The notes: generated by a model not told the origin, from the sequence alone. A stretch of 64,000 nucleotides of DNA from Mycobacterium simiae (GCF_010727605.1 NZ_AP022568.1:4216001-4280000), one strand, 5' to 3'; numbered from the stretch's first letter, positions 20,774 to 30,215 are shown. Numbers and translations: made by a program.

Positions 20774-21187
20774 GTGCTGGTGATCCGAGCCGATCTGGTC
20801 GACGCCATGGTGGCGCACGCGCGTCGCGACCATCCGGAGGAGGCGTGCGGCATTCTGGCCGGCGCCGAGGGCTCCGATCGTCCCGAACGACACATTCCGA
20901 TGACCAACGCGGAATGCTCACCGACGTTTTTCCGCTTCGACGCCCAGGAACAGCTTCGCGTGTGGCGCACCCTCGACGACGCCGCCGAGGTGCCGGTCGT
21001 CATCTACCACTCCCACACTGCGACCGAGGCCTACCCGAGCCGCACCGACGTGCAGTTGGCCGGCGAACCGGCCGCACACTACGTGTTGCTGTCCACTCGT
21101 GATCCGGAGCGCGACGAAGTGCGTAGCTACCGCATCGTCGACGGTGAGGTCGTCGAAGAGCCCATCGCCATCGTCGAGCAGTATTGA
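20774..21187 (+). CDS. mec: JAMM zinc metalloprotease Mec (CysO-cysteine hydrolase)
   Basis: 137 residues from GTG 20774 (VLVIRADLVDAMVAHARRDH). The JAMM/MPN+ site is complete: Glu in HPEEACGIL and the HSHTATEAYPSRTD segment with both His and the Asp. In M. tuberculosis Mec (Rv1334) frees cysteine from CysO-cysteine made by CysM. Here the two partner genes that should follow, cysO and cysM, are gone except for a cysM scrap, so Mec has lost its local pathway. Either another CysO exists elsewhere or Mec has a different substrate. Confidence 0.93.
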   Translation: MLVIRADLVDAMVAHARRDHPEEACGILAGAEGSDRPERHIPMTNAECSPTFFRFDAQEQLRVWRTLDDAAEVPVVIYHSHTATEAYPSRTDVQLAGEPAAHYVLLSTRDPERDEVRSYRIVDGEVVEEPIAIVEQY

Positions 21188-21368
21188 GCTCGCCGCGGAA
21201 CGCACTGGCGACCGGCACCGTCTCCGTGGTTGCCGACGCCGGCTGGAATACCCGTCTACCGGCACATATGCCGGTAGCCTGGACGATGCTGAGAGAACGC
21301 GTGAGAAGGGCAGTAGAAGGACATTAAAGGACATTAGAAGGACATTAGAAAGACGATTGTGGGCATGA
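21188..21368 (+). pseudogene. cysM: cysM 3' remnant
   Basis: Directly after mec, pieces of the CysM C-terminus can be read in two frames. LAAER lies at 21189-21203, VVADAGWN at 21226-21249 in the next frame, and YPSTGTYAGSLDDAE at 21249-21293 back in the first. The end, LERRLWA-stop at 21348-21368, matches the CysM terminus (LEGQLWA). Between SLDDAE and the end a GGACATTA-type repeat has expanded. CysM is an O-phosphoserine-dependent cysteine synthase of about 320 residues; at least 270 are missing, together with all of cysO. The stop still overlaps the rhomboid ATG. Confidence 0.85.
21319..21347 (+). repeat. Three copies of GGACATTA
   Basis: GGACATTA occurs at 21319, 21329 and 21340, in a 10-11 bp period, inside the cysM remnant and just before the rhomboid start. 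It is unusually AT-rich for this genome. Confidence 0.8.
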
Positions 21369-22042
21369 GCAGGGCGAGCGGATACCCCGCCGTGCCGGCG
21401 CCGAAGAAGCGGCCCGGCTGGATGGTCGGCGGGCTCACGGTGGTCAGCTTCGTCGTGCTGCTGTGGGTCATCGAGCTGTGGGACAGCCTGACCAATCATC
21501 GCCTCGACTCCAACGGCATCCGACCCCTGGAGACCGATGGCCTGTGGGGCATCCTGGTGGCGCCGCTGCTCCACGCGAACTGGGATCACTTGATCGCCAA
21601 TACCGTTCCGGCCCTGATTCTCGGATTTCTGATGACCCTCGCCGGCTTGTCCCGGTTCATCTTCGCCTCGGCCATCGTCTGGATCCTCGGCGGCTTTGGT
21701 ACCTGGCTGATCGGCAATGTCGGCGCGCATTGCCCGTACGTCGGCGCGCATTGCGAGACCAACCACATCGGGGCCTCGGGGCTCATCTTCGGCTGGCTGG
21801 CGTTCCTGATCGTGTTCGGATTCTTCACTCGCAAGCTGTGGGAGATTCTCGTCGGCATCATCGTGTTGTTCATCTATGGCGGTGTCCTGCTCGGCATGCT
21901 GCCCGGTACCCCCGGGGTGTCCTGGCAGGGGCACCTGTGCGGCGCAATCGCCGGTGTGGTCGCGGCGTACGTGTTGTCCGGCCCGGAGCGCAAGGCTCGC
22001 GAACGCAAGACGACGGTCCGTTCGTCGCACCCGAAAACATGA
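21365..22042 (+). CDS. Rhomboid-family intramembrane serine protease (Rv1337-type)
   Basis: 225 residues from the ATG at 21365, overlapping the cysM remnant stop. A GTG two codons upstream is possible. Six hydrophobic helices carry the rhomboid dyad: Ser in [11 protein letters not shown] and His in [12 protein letters not shown]. The [11 protein letters not shown] segment at the first loop is also typical. A 15-bp duplication gives [12 protein letters not shown] before the catalytic helix, a loop insertion relative to M. tuberculosis Rv1337. Stop overlaps murI (ATGA). Confidence 0.92.
   Translation: MSRASGYPAVPAPKKRPGWMVGGLTVVSFVVLLWVIELWDSLTNHRLDSNGIRPLETDGLWGILVAPLLHANWDHLIANTVPALILGFLMTLAGLSRFIFASAIVWILGGFGTWLIGNVGAHCPYVGAHCETNHIGASGLIFGWLAFLIVFGFFTRKLWEILVGIIVLFIYGGVLLGMLPGTPGVSWQGHLCGAIAGVVAAYVLSGPERKARERKTTVRSSHPKT
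21719..21754 (+). repeat. 15-bp direct duplication in the rhomboid gene
   Basis: GTCGGCGCGCATTGC occurs at 21719-21733 and 21740-21754, a 21-bp period that keeps the frame and doubles the peptide VGAHC. Confidence 0.9.
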
Positions 22043-22854
22043 GCTCACCATTGTCGCCCGTCGGGGTTTTCGACTCCGGCGTCGGCGGGCTGACGGTGGC
22101 CCGCGCGATCATCGATCAACTCCCCGACGAGGACATCGTCTACGTCGGCGACACCGGAAACGGCCCCTACGGCCCGCTCAGTATCCCCGAGGTCCGCGCG
22201 CATGCCCTGGCCATCGGCGACGACCTGGTCGGACGGGGTGTCAAGGCGCTGGTGATCGCCTGCAACACGGCCTCGGCGGCGTGCCTGCGCGATGCACGCG
22301 AACGTTATGACGTGCCCGTCGTCGAGGTGATCCTGCCCGCCGTGCGTCGCGCGGTGGCCACCACCCGCAGCGGCCGCATCGGCGTCATTGGCACCCAGGC
22401 GACCATCGCCTCGCACGCCTACCAGGACGCGTTCGCCGCCGCCCGGGACACCGAGATCACGGCCGTGGCCTGTCCGCGCTTTGTCGACTTCGTGGAGCGG
22501 GGCGTCACCAGCGGACGCCAAGTGCTGGGGCTGGCCGAGGGGTACCTCGAGCCGCTGCAGCGGGCTCAGGTCGACACGCTGGTGCTCGGATGCACGCACT
22601 ATCCGCTGCTCTCCGGGTTGATTCAGCTGGCGATGGGCGACAATGTGACGCTGGTCTCGAGTGCCGAGGAAACGGCGAAGGAAGTGCTCCGAGTGCTGAC
22701 CGAGCGGGATTTGCTGCGGCCCCACGACGCCGCGCCCGCGACGCGCGTCTTCGAAGCTACTGGGGACCCCGAGGGCTTCACGAAGTTGGCGGCGCGGTTC
22801 CTGGGGCCTGCCGTTAGCGGCGTTCGGCCGGTGCATCACTCACCCATCGGCTAG
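22039..22854 (+). CDS. murI: Glutamate racemase
   Basis: 271 residues, full length. It makes D-glutamate for peptidoglycan. Both catalytic cysteines are present, in [11 protein letters not shown] and LGCTHYPLL, along with the N-terminal [10 protein letters not shown] and the [11 protein letters not shown] segment. Translation is coupled to the rhomboid gene by ATGA, as in M. tuberculosis Rv1337-Rv1338. Confidence 0.97.
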   Translation: MSSPLSPVGVFDSGVGGLTVARAIIDQLPDEDIVYVGDTGNGPYGPLSIPEVRAHALAIGDDLVGRGVKALVIACNTASAACLRDARERYDVPVVEVILPAVRRAVATTRSGRIGVIGTQATIASHAYQDAFAAARDTEITAVACPRFVDFVERGVTSGRQVLGLAEGYLEPLQRAQVDTLVLGCTHYPLLSGLIQLAMGDNVTLVSSAEETAKEVLRVLTERDLLRPHDAAPATRVFEATGDPEGFTKLAARFLGPAVSGVRPVHHSPIG

Positions 22855-22880
22855 TCGGTGGGGAGATTCTCATCACATCA

Positions 22881-23711
22881 ATGCGTCAATGTTTTTCTCA
22901 TGGGGGTTCCGGGCATGGCACAGTAGTGTCCGTGCGAATAACCGTGCTCGGCTGCTCGGGCAGCGTGGTGGGTCCGGATTCGCCTGCGTCGGGATATTTG
23001 CTTCGCGCCGCGGACACTCCGCCTCTGGTTCTCGACTTCGGCGGGGGTGTGCTAGGGGCTTTACAGCGCTACGCCGACCCGGCTTCGGTGCATGTGCTGC
23101 TGTCTCATTTGCACGCCGATCACTGCCTGGATATGCCGGGGCTGTTTGTTTGGCGGCGCTACCATCCGTCGGCCCGTCCGCTCGGCAAGGCAATGCTGTA
23201 CGGCCCGAGCGACACCTGGTCTCGGCTGGGCGCCGCGTCGTCGCCCTACGGCGGCGAAATCGACGATTGCTCGGACATCTTCGATGTCCGCCACTGGGTT
23301 GACGGCGAGCCGGTCACCATTGGCTCGCTGACCGTGACGCCGCGGGTGGTGGCACACCCCACCGAGTCCTACGGCTTGCGCATCACCGATTCCAGCGGGG
23401 CCTCCTTCGTCTACAGCGGCGACACCGGAGTCTGTGATCAGCTCGTCGACTTGGCGCGCGACGCCGACGTGTTTTTGTGCGAGGCGTCCTGGACGCACGC
23501 CCCGGACCGCCCACCCGCACTGCACTTGTCGGGCACCGAAGCCGGCCAGACCGCGGCGGCGGCGGGCGTTCGGGAGCTGTTGCTCACCCATATCCCGCCG
23601 TGGACCTCGCGCGAGGATGTGATCAGCGAGGCCAAGGCCGAGTTCGACGGCCCGGTGCACGCGGTGGTGTGCGGCGAGACGTTCGATGTGCGGCATTCCG
23701 AACGAGTCTGA
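22881..23711 (+). CDS. Metallo-beta-lactamase-fold phosphodiesterase (Rv1339-type, cAMP)
   Basis: 276 residues from ATG 22881; a GTG at 22932 (VRITVLGCSG) begins exactly at the first fold strand and may be the true start. The zinc site is intact: LSHLHADHCLD, a His in RVVAHPTESYG, YSGDTGVCD and the final LLTHIPPW. In M. tuberculosis Rv1339 is an atypical class II cAMP phosphodiesterase. Here it lies in the same window as a membrane adenylate cyclase and a CRP-like site. Confidence 0.92.
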   Translation: MRQCFSHGGSGHGTVVSVRITVLGCSGSVVGPDSPASGYLLRAADTPPLVLDFGGGVLGALQRYADPASVHVLLSHLHADHCLDMPGLFVWRRYHPSARPLGKAMLYGPSDTWSRLGAASSPYGGEIDDCSDIFDVRHWVDGEPVTIGSLTVTPRVVAHPTESYGLRITDSSGASFVYSGDTGVCDQLVDLARDADVFLCEASWTHAPDRPPALHLSGTEAGQTAAAAGVRELLLTHIPPWTSREDVISEAKAEFDGPVHAVVCGETFDVRHSERV

Positions 23712-23766
23712 TTCGACTGGCCCGCTGCTCTGAAACCCGTCGGGCTGGGGTGGCTAGGGTGATTGG

Positions 23767-24546
23767 GTGTCAAAACGAGAAGACGGTCGCAACGACGACG
23801 AGCTTCGTCCGGTAGTCATTACCCGCGGCTTCACCGAAAACCCCGCCGGCTCGGTGCTGATCGCATTCGGCCAAACCAAGGTCCTGTGCACCGCGAGCGT
23901 CACTGAAGGCGTGCCGCGCTGGCGCAAGGGATCGGGACTGGGCTGGCTGACCGCGGAATACGCGATGCTGCCGTCGGCCACCCACACCCGGTCCGACCGG
24001 GAGTCGGTGAAGGGTCGGTTGTCGGGCCGCACCCAAGAGATCAGCCGGCTGGTCGGCCGGTCGCTGCGCGCGTGCATCGACCTTGCGGCGTTGGGAGAGA
24101 ACACAATTGCTGTCGACTGTGATGTATTGCAGGCCGACGGCGGCACCCGCACCGCGGCGATCACCGGTGCCTACGTGGCACTGGCCGACGCGGTGACTTA
24201 CCTGTCGGCGGCGGGTAAGTTGTCGGACCCGAGACCGTTGTCGTGCGCCATCGCGGCGGTCAGCGTGGGCGTCGTCGACGGCAGGATCCGGGTGGATCTG
24301 CCCTACGAGGAGGACTCGCGCGCCGAGGTCGACATGAACGTCGTCGCCACCGACACTGGAACGCTGGTTGAGGTCCAGGGCACCGGCGAGGGTGCGACGT
24401 TCCCGCGCTCGACGCTGGACAAGCTGCTCGACATGGCGCTCGGTGCGTGCGACACCCTGTTCGCCGCGCAGCGCGCGGCGCTGGAGCTGCCGTACCCGGG
24501 TGTGCTTCCCGATGGACCGCCTGCCTCGAAGGCCTTCGGTAGCTGA
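23767..24546 (+). CDS. rphA: Ribonuclease PH
   Basis: 259 residues from GTG ([16 protein letters not shown]). It removes nucleotides phosphorolytically from tRNA precursor 3' ends. Family motifs are clear: [34 protein letters not shown] with the phosphate-binding Arg, and [15 protein letters not shown] with the catalytic acids. In M. tuberculosis rphA is followed at once by rdgB; here an opposing gene separates them. Confidence 0.96.
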   Translation: MSKREDGRNDDELRPVVITRGFTENPAGSVLIAFGQTKVLCTASVTEGVPRWRKGSGLGWLTAEYAMLPSATHTRSDRESVKGRLSGRTQEISRLVGRSLRACIDLAALGENTIAVDCDVLQADGGTRTAAITGAYVALADAVTYLSAAGKLSDPRPLSCAIAAVSVGVVDGRIRVDLPYEEDSRAEVDMNVVATDTGTLVEVQGTGEGATFPRSTLDKLLDMALGACDTLFAAQRAALELPYPGVLPDGPPASKAFGS

Positions 24547-24550
24547 TGCA

Positions 24551-24575
24551 CCCAGGGATCGCGAAGACCCCTGGG
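24551..24575. terminator. Hairpin after rphA
   Basis: CCCAGGG (24551-24557) and CCCTGGG (24569-24575) make a perfect 7-bp stem with an 11-base loop, four bases after the rphA stop and before a convergent gene. No U-tract. Confidence 0.5.
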
Positions 24576-24601
24576 CAGCAACATGTTACGGCTACAGTCA
24601 A

Positions 24602-24634
24602 TCCACGGTCACTCCACGGTCACTCCACGGTCAC
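24602..24634. repeat. Three tandem copies of an 11-bp unit
   Basis: TCCACGGTCAC is repeated exactly three times (24602, 24613, 24624). The third copy contains the stop codon of the minus-strand Ddn-like gene. Confidence 0.95.
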
Positions 24635-25065
24635 TCGACGACGAAGACCGGAATCTCCCGCTCGGTGAGCGACTGCAGCGTCGTGTAGTGCGGGTAGGCC
24701 GCAACTCCCCGGCGCCACCACGTTTCTCGCTCGGCCCCGACGACCTCACGGGCCCTGCCTTCGAAGACCCGATCGCCGTCCTGCACCGAGACCTCGGGGT
24801 TGGCTCGTAGGTTGGCGACCCAGGCCGGGTCCTTGGGCGCTCCGCCGGTAGAGCCGATCATCGCGTAATGCCCGTTGTGCTCGACTCGCATCAGCGGGAC
24901 ATACCGCTTCAGGCCCGTCTTTGCTCCGGTCACGGTGAACAGGACGATCGGCCGGTTCTTGGTTCTCTCGTCGCCTTCACCGATCCCTTCCGTGGTGCCT
25001 TGTGCCAGAATTCGTTCGGTGTGTTCGCGCACCCAATCGGTGGTGCTGAATGCTGTTTGCGTCAT
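24631..25065 (-). CDS. Deazaflavin (F420)-dependent nitroreductase-family protein
   Basis: 144 residues from ATG 25065 (MTQTAFSTTDWVREHTER). The split-barrel flavin/deazaflavin-binding fold of the Ddn family is indicated by RPIVLFTVTGAKTGLKRYVPLMRVE, MIGSTGGAPKDPAWVANLRANPEVSV and the C-terminal REIPVFVVE. Such proteins use F420H2 to reduce quinones or nitro-compounds. It is transcribed against rphA and rdgB and is absent from the M. tuberculosis Rv1340-Rv1341 junction, so it is an insertion. A longer ORF reading into rdgB is antisense noise. Confidence 0.88.
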   Translation of the reverse strand: MTQTAFSTTDWVREHTERILAQGTTEGIGEGDERTKNRPIVLFTVTGAKTGLKRYVPLMRVEHNGHYAMIGSTGGAPKDPAWVANLRANPEVSVQDGDRVFEGRAREVVGAERETWWRRGVAAYPHYTTLQSLTEREIPVFVVE

Positions 25066-25165
25066 GAGCGCCAGAACATCTCGGCATTCGGTGGCATTCC
25101 CGACGCCGCGCGGAGCGGGGCCAGGTATCGAATGAACGGGGACGTATGAGTCGTTGGACCAATCG

Positions 25166-25780
25166 GTGACCCGGCTACTGGTCGCCAGCCGCAATCCCAA
25201 GAAGCTTGCCGAACTGCGCCGGGTGCTGGACGGCGCCGGCTTGTCGGCACTAACGCTGGTGTCGCTCAACGACGTGGCGCCCTTCGACGAGGCGCCCGAA
25301 ACCGGAGCGACGTTCGAGGACAACGCGTTGGCCAAAGCGCGAGATGCGTTCGCCGCGACCGGCTTGGCCACGCTGGCCGACGACTCGGGTTTGGAAGTGG
25401 CCGCGCTCAACGGCATGCCGGGCGTGCTGTCGGCGCGCTGGGCGGGTGTCCACGGCGACGATGCCGCCAACATCGCACTGCTGCTGGCTCAATTGCGGGA
25501 TGTGCCCGATGAGCGACGCGCCGCGGCGTTCGTGTCGGCTTGCGCGCTGGTGTCGGCGAACGGGGAGACGGTCGTGCGCGGCCAGTGGCCGGGCGCGATC
25601 ACCCGGCAGCCGCGCGGTGACGGCGGGTTCGGCTACGACCCCGTTTTCCTTCCCGACGGCCCGGAATTCAGGGCCCGCACCGCGGCGGAACTGAGTCCGC
25701 AGGAGAAGGACGCGGCCTCACACCGCGGCCGCGCGCTGGCTCTGCTGTTGCCCGCACTGCGCGAGCTGGCCTGCACCTAA
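25166..25780 (+). CDS. rdgB: dITP/XTP pyrophosphatase
   Basis: 204 residues from GTG 25166 (VTRLLVASRNPKKLAELR); a TTG at 25154 is also possible. It removes ITP and XTP from nucleotide pools. Motifs: ASRNPKK near the start, TLADDSGLEVAAL, GVLSARWAG, GDGGFGYDPVF and SHRGRAL. The stop overlaps the convergent DUF3817 gene by 4 bp. Confidence 0.95.
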   Translation: MTRLLVASRNPKKLAELRRVLDGAGLSALTLVSLNDVAPFDEAPETGATFEDNALAKARDAFAATGLATLADDSGLEVAALNGMPGVLSARWAGVHGDDAANIALLLAQLRDVPDERRAAAFVSACALVSANGETVVRGQWPGAITRQPRGDGGFGYDPVFLPDGPEFRARTAAELSPQEKDAASHRGRALALLLPALRELACT

Positions 25781-26115
25781 AGCCCGAACCGGGCCTTGAT
25801 GTCCTTGCTCTGGAAGTGCTCAACGATGATGCCCGCCAACGGGATGGTGCCGGCCAGCAATACACCGATCGTCTTGCCGATCGGCCAGCGCACCTTGATC
25901 GCCACATTGAAGGCCGTGAGGACATAGACGAAATACACCCAGCCGTGCACCACCTCGATCCACCGGATCTCGTGATGGAACACCAGGTGCACAACGATCT
26001 CGTAGCACAGGGCGATCAGCCACAGACCCGTCGTCCACGCCATGATCCGGTAGCCGAGAAGGGCGGGGCGGATCCGGTCGGCCGATACCGCGCCGGGGGG
26101 CTCGGGTGTGGTCAT
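25777..26115 (-). CDS. DUF3817 integral membrane protein (Rv1342c-type)
   Basis: 112 residues with three hydrophobic helices (GYRIMAWTTGLWLIALCYEI, VHGWVYFVYVLTAFNVAI, GVLLAGTIPLAGIIVEH). DUF3817 proteins are small membrane proteins of unknown role. Start overlaps the lprD stop (ATGA), so both form a two-gene operon, as in M. tuberculosis. Confidence 0.9.
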   Translation of the reverse strand: MTTPEPPGAVSADRIRPALLGYRIMAWTTGLWLIALCYEIVVHLVFHHEIRWIEVVHGWVYFVYVLTAFNVAIKVRWPIGKTIGVLLAGTIPLAGIIVEHFQSKDIKARFGL

Positions 26116-26504
26116 GCGGTGGTCCTGTTCTGTTTTTCGGAATCTGCGGCGGCCAGCTGGGCCAGGTAGGCGTTGTACTCCCGCAGTGCGGGGTCATCGG
26201 ACGATTGCGGCGCGGGTTTGGGTCGTTCGGGAAGTAGGCCGGCCGGAATTTCGGTGGCCGCGCCGGCGTGACGCGGCGGCGGCGGCGCGTGTTCGTAGCG
26301 GACGAAGTTGCGGTAGGCGTAGAGGCAAAACCACGCGAACAGGGGCCACTGCAAGGCATAGCCGAGGTTCTGGAAGGTGCCGGATGGCGACTGAAATCGG
26401 GTCCATTGCCACCAGCCGAGGGCCAGACAACCGCAGGCCGCGACGACCGCCAACACGATCAGCGCGGGCCGGTGATGGCGCCGATCGTGCTGCTGGTTGG
26501 ACAC
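26112..26504 (-). CDS. lprD: Lipoprotein-like membrane protein LprD
   Basis: 130 residues from GTG 26504 (VSNQQHDRRHHRPALIVLAVVAACGCLALG), matching Rv1343c. One N-terminal helix contains AACGC, annotated as a lipobox in M. tuberculosis, though the helix could equally be a plain membrane anchor. A second helix (GYALQWPLFAWFCLYAY) follows, then a proline-rich tail. Divergent from mbtL; the IdeR box lies between. Confidence 0.85.
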   Translation of the reverse strand: MSNQQHDRRHHRPALIVLAVVAACGCLALGWWQWTRFQSPSGTFQNLGYALQWPLFAWFCLYAYRNFVRYEHAPPPPRHAGAATEIPAGLLPERPKPAPQSSDDPALREYNAYLAQLAAADSEKQNRTTA

Positions 26505-26585
26505 CCCTCGACGGTACCGCGAGGACTCGACCGCTGACACCGGCGCCGGGTGCGTCCACGCCCAATTCTCTGGAGGCGAATGGAG

Positions 26586-26604
26586 GTAGGCTAGCCTAGC
26601 CTTA
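26586..26604. promoter_or_regulatory. IdeR box upstream of mbtL
   Basis: The 19-mer GTAGGCTAGCCTAGCCTTA matches the mycobacterial iron box consensus (TTAGGTTAGGCTAACCTAA) at 14 positions. It ends 25 bp before the mbtL ATG. Iron-loaded IdeR binding here would repress mbtL-M-N. Confidence 0.85.
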
Positions 26605-26629
26605 CTGACAACGTGTATGGTCGATCGCC

Positions 26630-26881
26630 ATGGCATCCTCTACCGCGGTGACCGCTGCGCTGCAGAATATTTTGCGTGACGACCTCAACGTCGATATGAG
26701 CCGGGTGAGCCCCCAGGCGCGGCTGATCGATGATGTCGGACTCGACTCGGTGGCATTTGCTGTCGGGATGGTCGCGATCGAAGAACGCCTCGGCGTGGTG
26801 CTGTCTGAAGAAGAGCTACTAGCCTGCGACACCGTCGGCGATCTGGATGCTGCCATCGCGGCGAAATCCCGCAATGAGTGA
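26630..26881 (+). CDS. mbtL: Acyl carrier protein MbtL
   Basis: 83 residues. The phosphopantetheine serine is Ser40 in [10 protein letters not shown]. MbtL carries the fatty acyl chain that MbtM loads, MbtN desaturates and MbtK transfers to the lysine of mycobactin. The stop lies inside the mbtM start region (overlap of 8 bases), so translation is coupled. Confidence 0.96.
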   Translation: MASSTAVTAALQNILRDDLNVDMSRVSPQARLIDDVGLDSVAFAVGMVAIEERLGVVLSEEELLACDTVGDLDAAIAAKSRNE

Positions 26882-28445
26882 ACTCGCCGCGGCAATGACG
26901 CGGTCGATGCTGACCGCCACCGCCGACTTGGCCGTCTTCGACCGTCAGACCGCCGACTGGCAACGACGCCCGTGGCCGGAGGTACACGGGCTTGCCGAAG
27001 GAATCGCGGCGTGGCTGCTCGACCACGATCGGCCCACCGCCGTCGGTCTGGTGGGTGAGCCCACCATCGAGTTCATCGCCGCGATCCAGGGCACGTGGCT
27101 CACCGGCGCGGGAATTTCGATCCTGCCCGGACCGGTCCGCGGCGCCGACCTACGCCAGTGGGCCAGCTCGACGCTCGCCCGGTTCGGCGGACTCGGCGTT
27201 ACCGCCGTGCTGAGCCACGGATCGCACCTGGAAAGCCTTAAATCAGTCGCACCCCTTGGTATTACGGTCGAAGACCTGGGAGCTGCCGCCGCCACCACCC
27301 GATCGGCATCGGGTCTGCCTCAAGCCGAAACCGCCAACCACGCCATTCTGCAGGGCACGGCGGGATCGACGGGATCACCGAAGACCGCGATGCTGTCGGC
27401 GGGCGCCGTGCTCAGCAACATGCGCGGCCTTTCGCAACGGTTCGGGTTCGACGCGTCCGGCGATGTCCTCTGCTCCTGGCTGCCGCTGTTTCACGACATG
27501 GGACTGACGTGTGTGCTGGCGCCAGCGTTGCTGGGCATGCCGCTGTGGCTGTCGTCACCGGCGGCCTTCTCCGCGTCGCCGTTCAATTGGCTGAAGTGGC
27601 TCTCGGCCAGCCGCGCGACGGTAACCGCCGCACCCAACCTCGCCTACAACATCCTCGGCAAGTATGCGTCGCTGGTGTCCGACGTCGACCTTGGTGCCCT
27701 GCGGGTGGCGATCAACGGTGGAGAACCGGTCGATTGCAAGGGATTTGGACGATTCGCCGAAGCGATGGCACCGTTCGGGCTTGCCGCAGGCGCGTTGGCA
27801 CCGTGTTACGGTCTCGCCGAATCCACCTGCGCGGTAGCGTTGCCCGCCCCCGGCGCGGGACTGCGGTTTGCCACCGTCGTGGACGGCAGCGGTCCGCACG
27901 AATACGCGGTACTCGGCGACGCGATCCCCGGCATGGCGATCCGGGTGGTGGCCGATGATCGCTACGCCAAGACCGATCGCGAGATTGGCGAGATCGAGAT
28001 CCACGGCACGTCGATGATGGACGGCTACCTCGGGCACGCACCGATCGATCGTGAGAACTGGTTTCCCACTGGGGATTTGGGGTTCTTTGACGGCGGCGGC
28101 CTGGTGGTGTGCGGCCGGGCCAAGGAGATCATCTCGATTGCCGGACGCAACATTTTTCCTACTGAGATCGAATTGGTCGCGGCCCAGGTCGATGGTGTCC
28201 GGCAAGGCGGGGTGGTGGCCCTGGGCACCGGTGCCCGCTCCGCCCGCCCGGGCCTGGTCGTCGCGGCGGAGTTCCGCGGCGACAACGAGACCGAGGCCCG
28301 CACCGAGATGATTCAGCGCATCGCGTCGGTGTGCGGGATCGTGCCGGCCGACGTGGTCTTCATGTCCCCGGGATCGCTGCCGCGCACCTCCTCGGGCAAA
28401 CTGCGGCGTCTGGAGGTTCGGCGTTCACTCGAGCTGGTGGACTGA
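26874..28445 (+). CDS. mbtM: Long-chain fatty acyl-AMP ligase MbtM (FadD33)
   Basis: 523 residues from ATG 26874 ([13 protein letters not shown]). It activates a long-chain fatty acid and loads it on MbtL. ANL-superfamily motifs: [15 protein letters not shown] near residue 160, [23 protein letters not shown] and the catalytic Lys509 in [11 protein letters not shown]. Corresponds to Rv1345. One base separates it from mbtN. Confidence 0.96.
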   Translation: MSELAAAMTRSMLTATADLAVFDRQTADWQRRPWPEVHGLAEGIAAWLLDHDRPTAVGLVGEPTIEFIAAIQGTWLTGAGISILPGPVRGADLRQWASSTLARFGGLGVTAVLSHGSHLESLKSVAPLGITVEDLGAAAATTRSASGLPQAETANHAILQGTAGSTGSPKTAMLSAGAVLSNMRGLSQRFGFDASGDVLCSWLPLFHDMGLTCVLAPALLGMPLWLSSPAAFSASPFNWLKWLSASRATVTAAPNLAYNILGKYASLVSDVDLGALRVAINGGEPVDCKGFGRFAEAMAPFGLAAGALAPCYGLAESTCAVALPAPGAGLRFATVVDGSGPHEYAVLGDAIPGMAIRVVADDRYAKTDREIGEIEIHGTSMMDGYLGHAPIDRENWFPTGDLGFFDGGGLVVCGRAKEIISIAGRNIFPTEIELVAAQVDGVRQGGVVALGTGARSARPGLVVAAEFRGDNETEARTEMIQRIASVCGIVPADVVFMSPGSLPRTSSGKLRRLEVRRSLELVD

Positions 28446-28446
28446 C

Positions 28447-29616
28447 GTGACCACGACGGGCCAACCCATCTTCGACGCGGATTACCGCGCTCTGCTCACC
28501 GAGGTCTTCGACGAGCGCGTCACCAAATGGACCGCGGAAGCCGAAGCGCAGCAACGGTTCCCGCGAAAACTGATCGAGTACCTAGGCGCCGGCGGTGTCT
28601 TCGCGGCCAAGTGGGCGAACCAGACCGAGCCCGACGTTGGCAAGCTCGTCGAGCTCGCGCTCGCGTTGGGTCACCTGGCGTCCGCCGGGATCGGAGTCGG
28701 GGTAAGCCTGCACGATTCGGCCATCGCCGTGCTGCGCCGATTCGGCAAGTCGGATTACCTGAAGGACCTTTGCGAGGAAGCGATTCGCGGTGAGGCGGTG
28801 CTGTGCGTCGGCGCCTCTGAAGAATCCGGCGGCTCGGACTTACAAATCGTCGAAACCGAGGTCCGCTCGCGTGGCGACGGTTACCACGTCCGCGGTATCA
28901 AGAAGTTCGTATCGCTTTCACCTATCGCCGATCACATCCTGGTGGTGGCCCGCAGCGTCGATCATGACGCCTCCAGCCGGCACGGCAACGTCGTGGTGGT
29001 GGCGGTCCCCACCACTGATGTCGACGTGCAGCAGCCCTACAACAAGGTGGGTGCGGGACCGCTGGACACCGCCGCGGTCCATATCGACTCCTGGGTGCCG
29101 GCCGGTGCGTTGGTCGCGCGGGCGGGTACCGGCTTGGCCGCCATCAGTTGGGGACTGGCCCACGAGCGGATGTCCATCGCCGGCCAGGTGGCGTCGTCGT
29201 GTCAGCGGGTGATCGGTATCACCCTGGCCCGCATGATGATTCGGCGTCAATTCGGTCAGACGCTGTTTGAGCACCAGGCGTTACGACTGCGGATGGCCGA
29301 CCTGCAAGCCCGCGTCGACCAGTTGCGCTATGCCCTGCACGGCATCGCCGCCCAAGGCCGATTGGATCTGCGTGCGGCCGCGGGGATCAAGGTCTCGGCG
29401 GCTCGGCTGGGCGAAGAAGTGGTCGGCGAGTGCATGCATATCTTCGGCGGCTCGGGCTATCTCGTGGACGAGACACCGCTCGGTAGCGTGTGGCGGGACA
29501 TGAAGCTGGCCCGGGTGGGCGGCGGCACTGACGAGGTGCTGTGGGAGTTGGTGGCGGCCGGGATGAAGGCCGACCACGCCGGCTACGAGGACTGGGTGGC
29601 GCGCTCCAACGCGTAG
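28447..29616 (+). CDS. mbtN: Acyl-ACP dehydrogenase MbtN (FadE14)
   Basis: 389 residues from GTG. It puts the alpha-beta double bond into the MbtL-bound acyl chain. Flavin and substrate motifs of acyl-CoA dehydrogenases are present ([41 protein letters not shown]), with a Glu in [11 protein letters not shown] near the C-terminus. Its last 34 bp overlap the convergent mbtK. Confidence 0.95.
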   Translation: MTTTGQPIFDADYRALLTEVFDERVTKWTAEAEAQQRFPRKLIEYLGAGGVFAAKWANQTEPDVGKLVELALALGHLASAGIGVGVSLHDSAIAVLRRFGKSDYLKDLCEEAIRGEAVLCVGASEESGGSDLQIVETEVRSRGDGYHVRGIKKFVSLSPIADHILVVARSVDHDASSRHGNVVVVAVPTTDVDVQQPYNKVGAGPLDTAAVHIDSWVPAGALVARAGTGLAAISWGLAHERMSIAGQVASSCQRVIGITLARMMIRRQFGQTLFEHQALRLRMADLQARVDQLRYALHGIAAQGRLDLRAAAGIKVSAARLGEEVVGECMHIFGGSGYLVDETPLGSVWRDMKLARVGGGTDEVLWELVAAGMKADHAGYEDWVARSNA

Positions 29617-30215
29617 AGCACCATGCGGCGGTTCGGCGCCTCGTGCTCACCCAGGCAGCGGCACCCGACGTAGTCGCATAACCGGCGGACAGTGGTGTTG
29701 CGGTGATCAGGGTCGAACATGATCCGCCTGCAGCGCGGCTCCTGGGCGAACACGCTCGCCACGATCAGCGGCAAGAGCCGCGGGCCCAGCCCGCGGTTGA
29801 CCAGCGTCAGGTCCGCTATCGCCGCGTGCAGCCCAATGTCGTACGGTTCGGCATGATAGTGCCGCGAGATCATGTCCTTTGCTGCCCAGTAGATCTCTAG
29901 GTAGGCGCACTGCGTGCCGCGCACGGTGGCGATCAACGGCAACGAATAGGTCCCTTCGAGCTGCGCATCGATGTGTTGACGCCAGCGTGCGACGGGCCAG
30001 GCGTACTCCCACGCCTCGGCCAGGTGGGGGCGATTCATCCACTCCGACACCATTTCTGCGTCGTCGCTCACCGCCGCTCGCATGGCGTAGGGCGGGTCCA
30101 GCACGGGGACCGGAAGGCGGCCGACGAGGCGAATATTGTCGGGTAGATCGTTTCGTTCGCGCTTCAGGACGTGAGTCGATGTGCCGTCGGCGCGACTGCT
30201 CGCTGCTCCGTTCAT
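29583..30215 (-). CDS. mbtK: Lysine N-acyltransferase MbtK
   Basis: 210 residues, the same length as M. tuberculosis MbtK (Rv1347c). It moves the acyl chain from MbtL to the N6 of the mycobactin lysine. The GNAT fold and both catalytic residues known from the M. tuberculosis enzyme are present at identical numbers: His130 (DIGLHAAI) and Asp168 (MFDPDHRN). Convergent with mbtN. Confidence 0.96.
   Translation of the reverse strand: MNGAASSRADGTSTHVLKRERNDLPDNIRLVGRLPVPVLDPPYAMRAAVSDDAEMVSEWMNRPHLAEAWEYAWPVARWRQHIDAQLEGTYSLPLIATVRGTQCAYLEIYWAAKDMISRHYHAEPYDIGLHAAIADLTLVNRGLGPRLLPLIVASVFAQEPRCRRIMFDPDHRNTTVRRLCDYVGCRCLGEHEAPNRRMVLYALERATQSS

Noticed and set aside
19651..21003. 450-residue minus-strand open frame opposite the P1 peptidase
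   Set aside because: Antisense to three well-supported overlapping genes; no motif.
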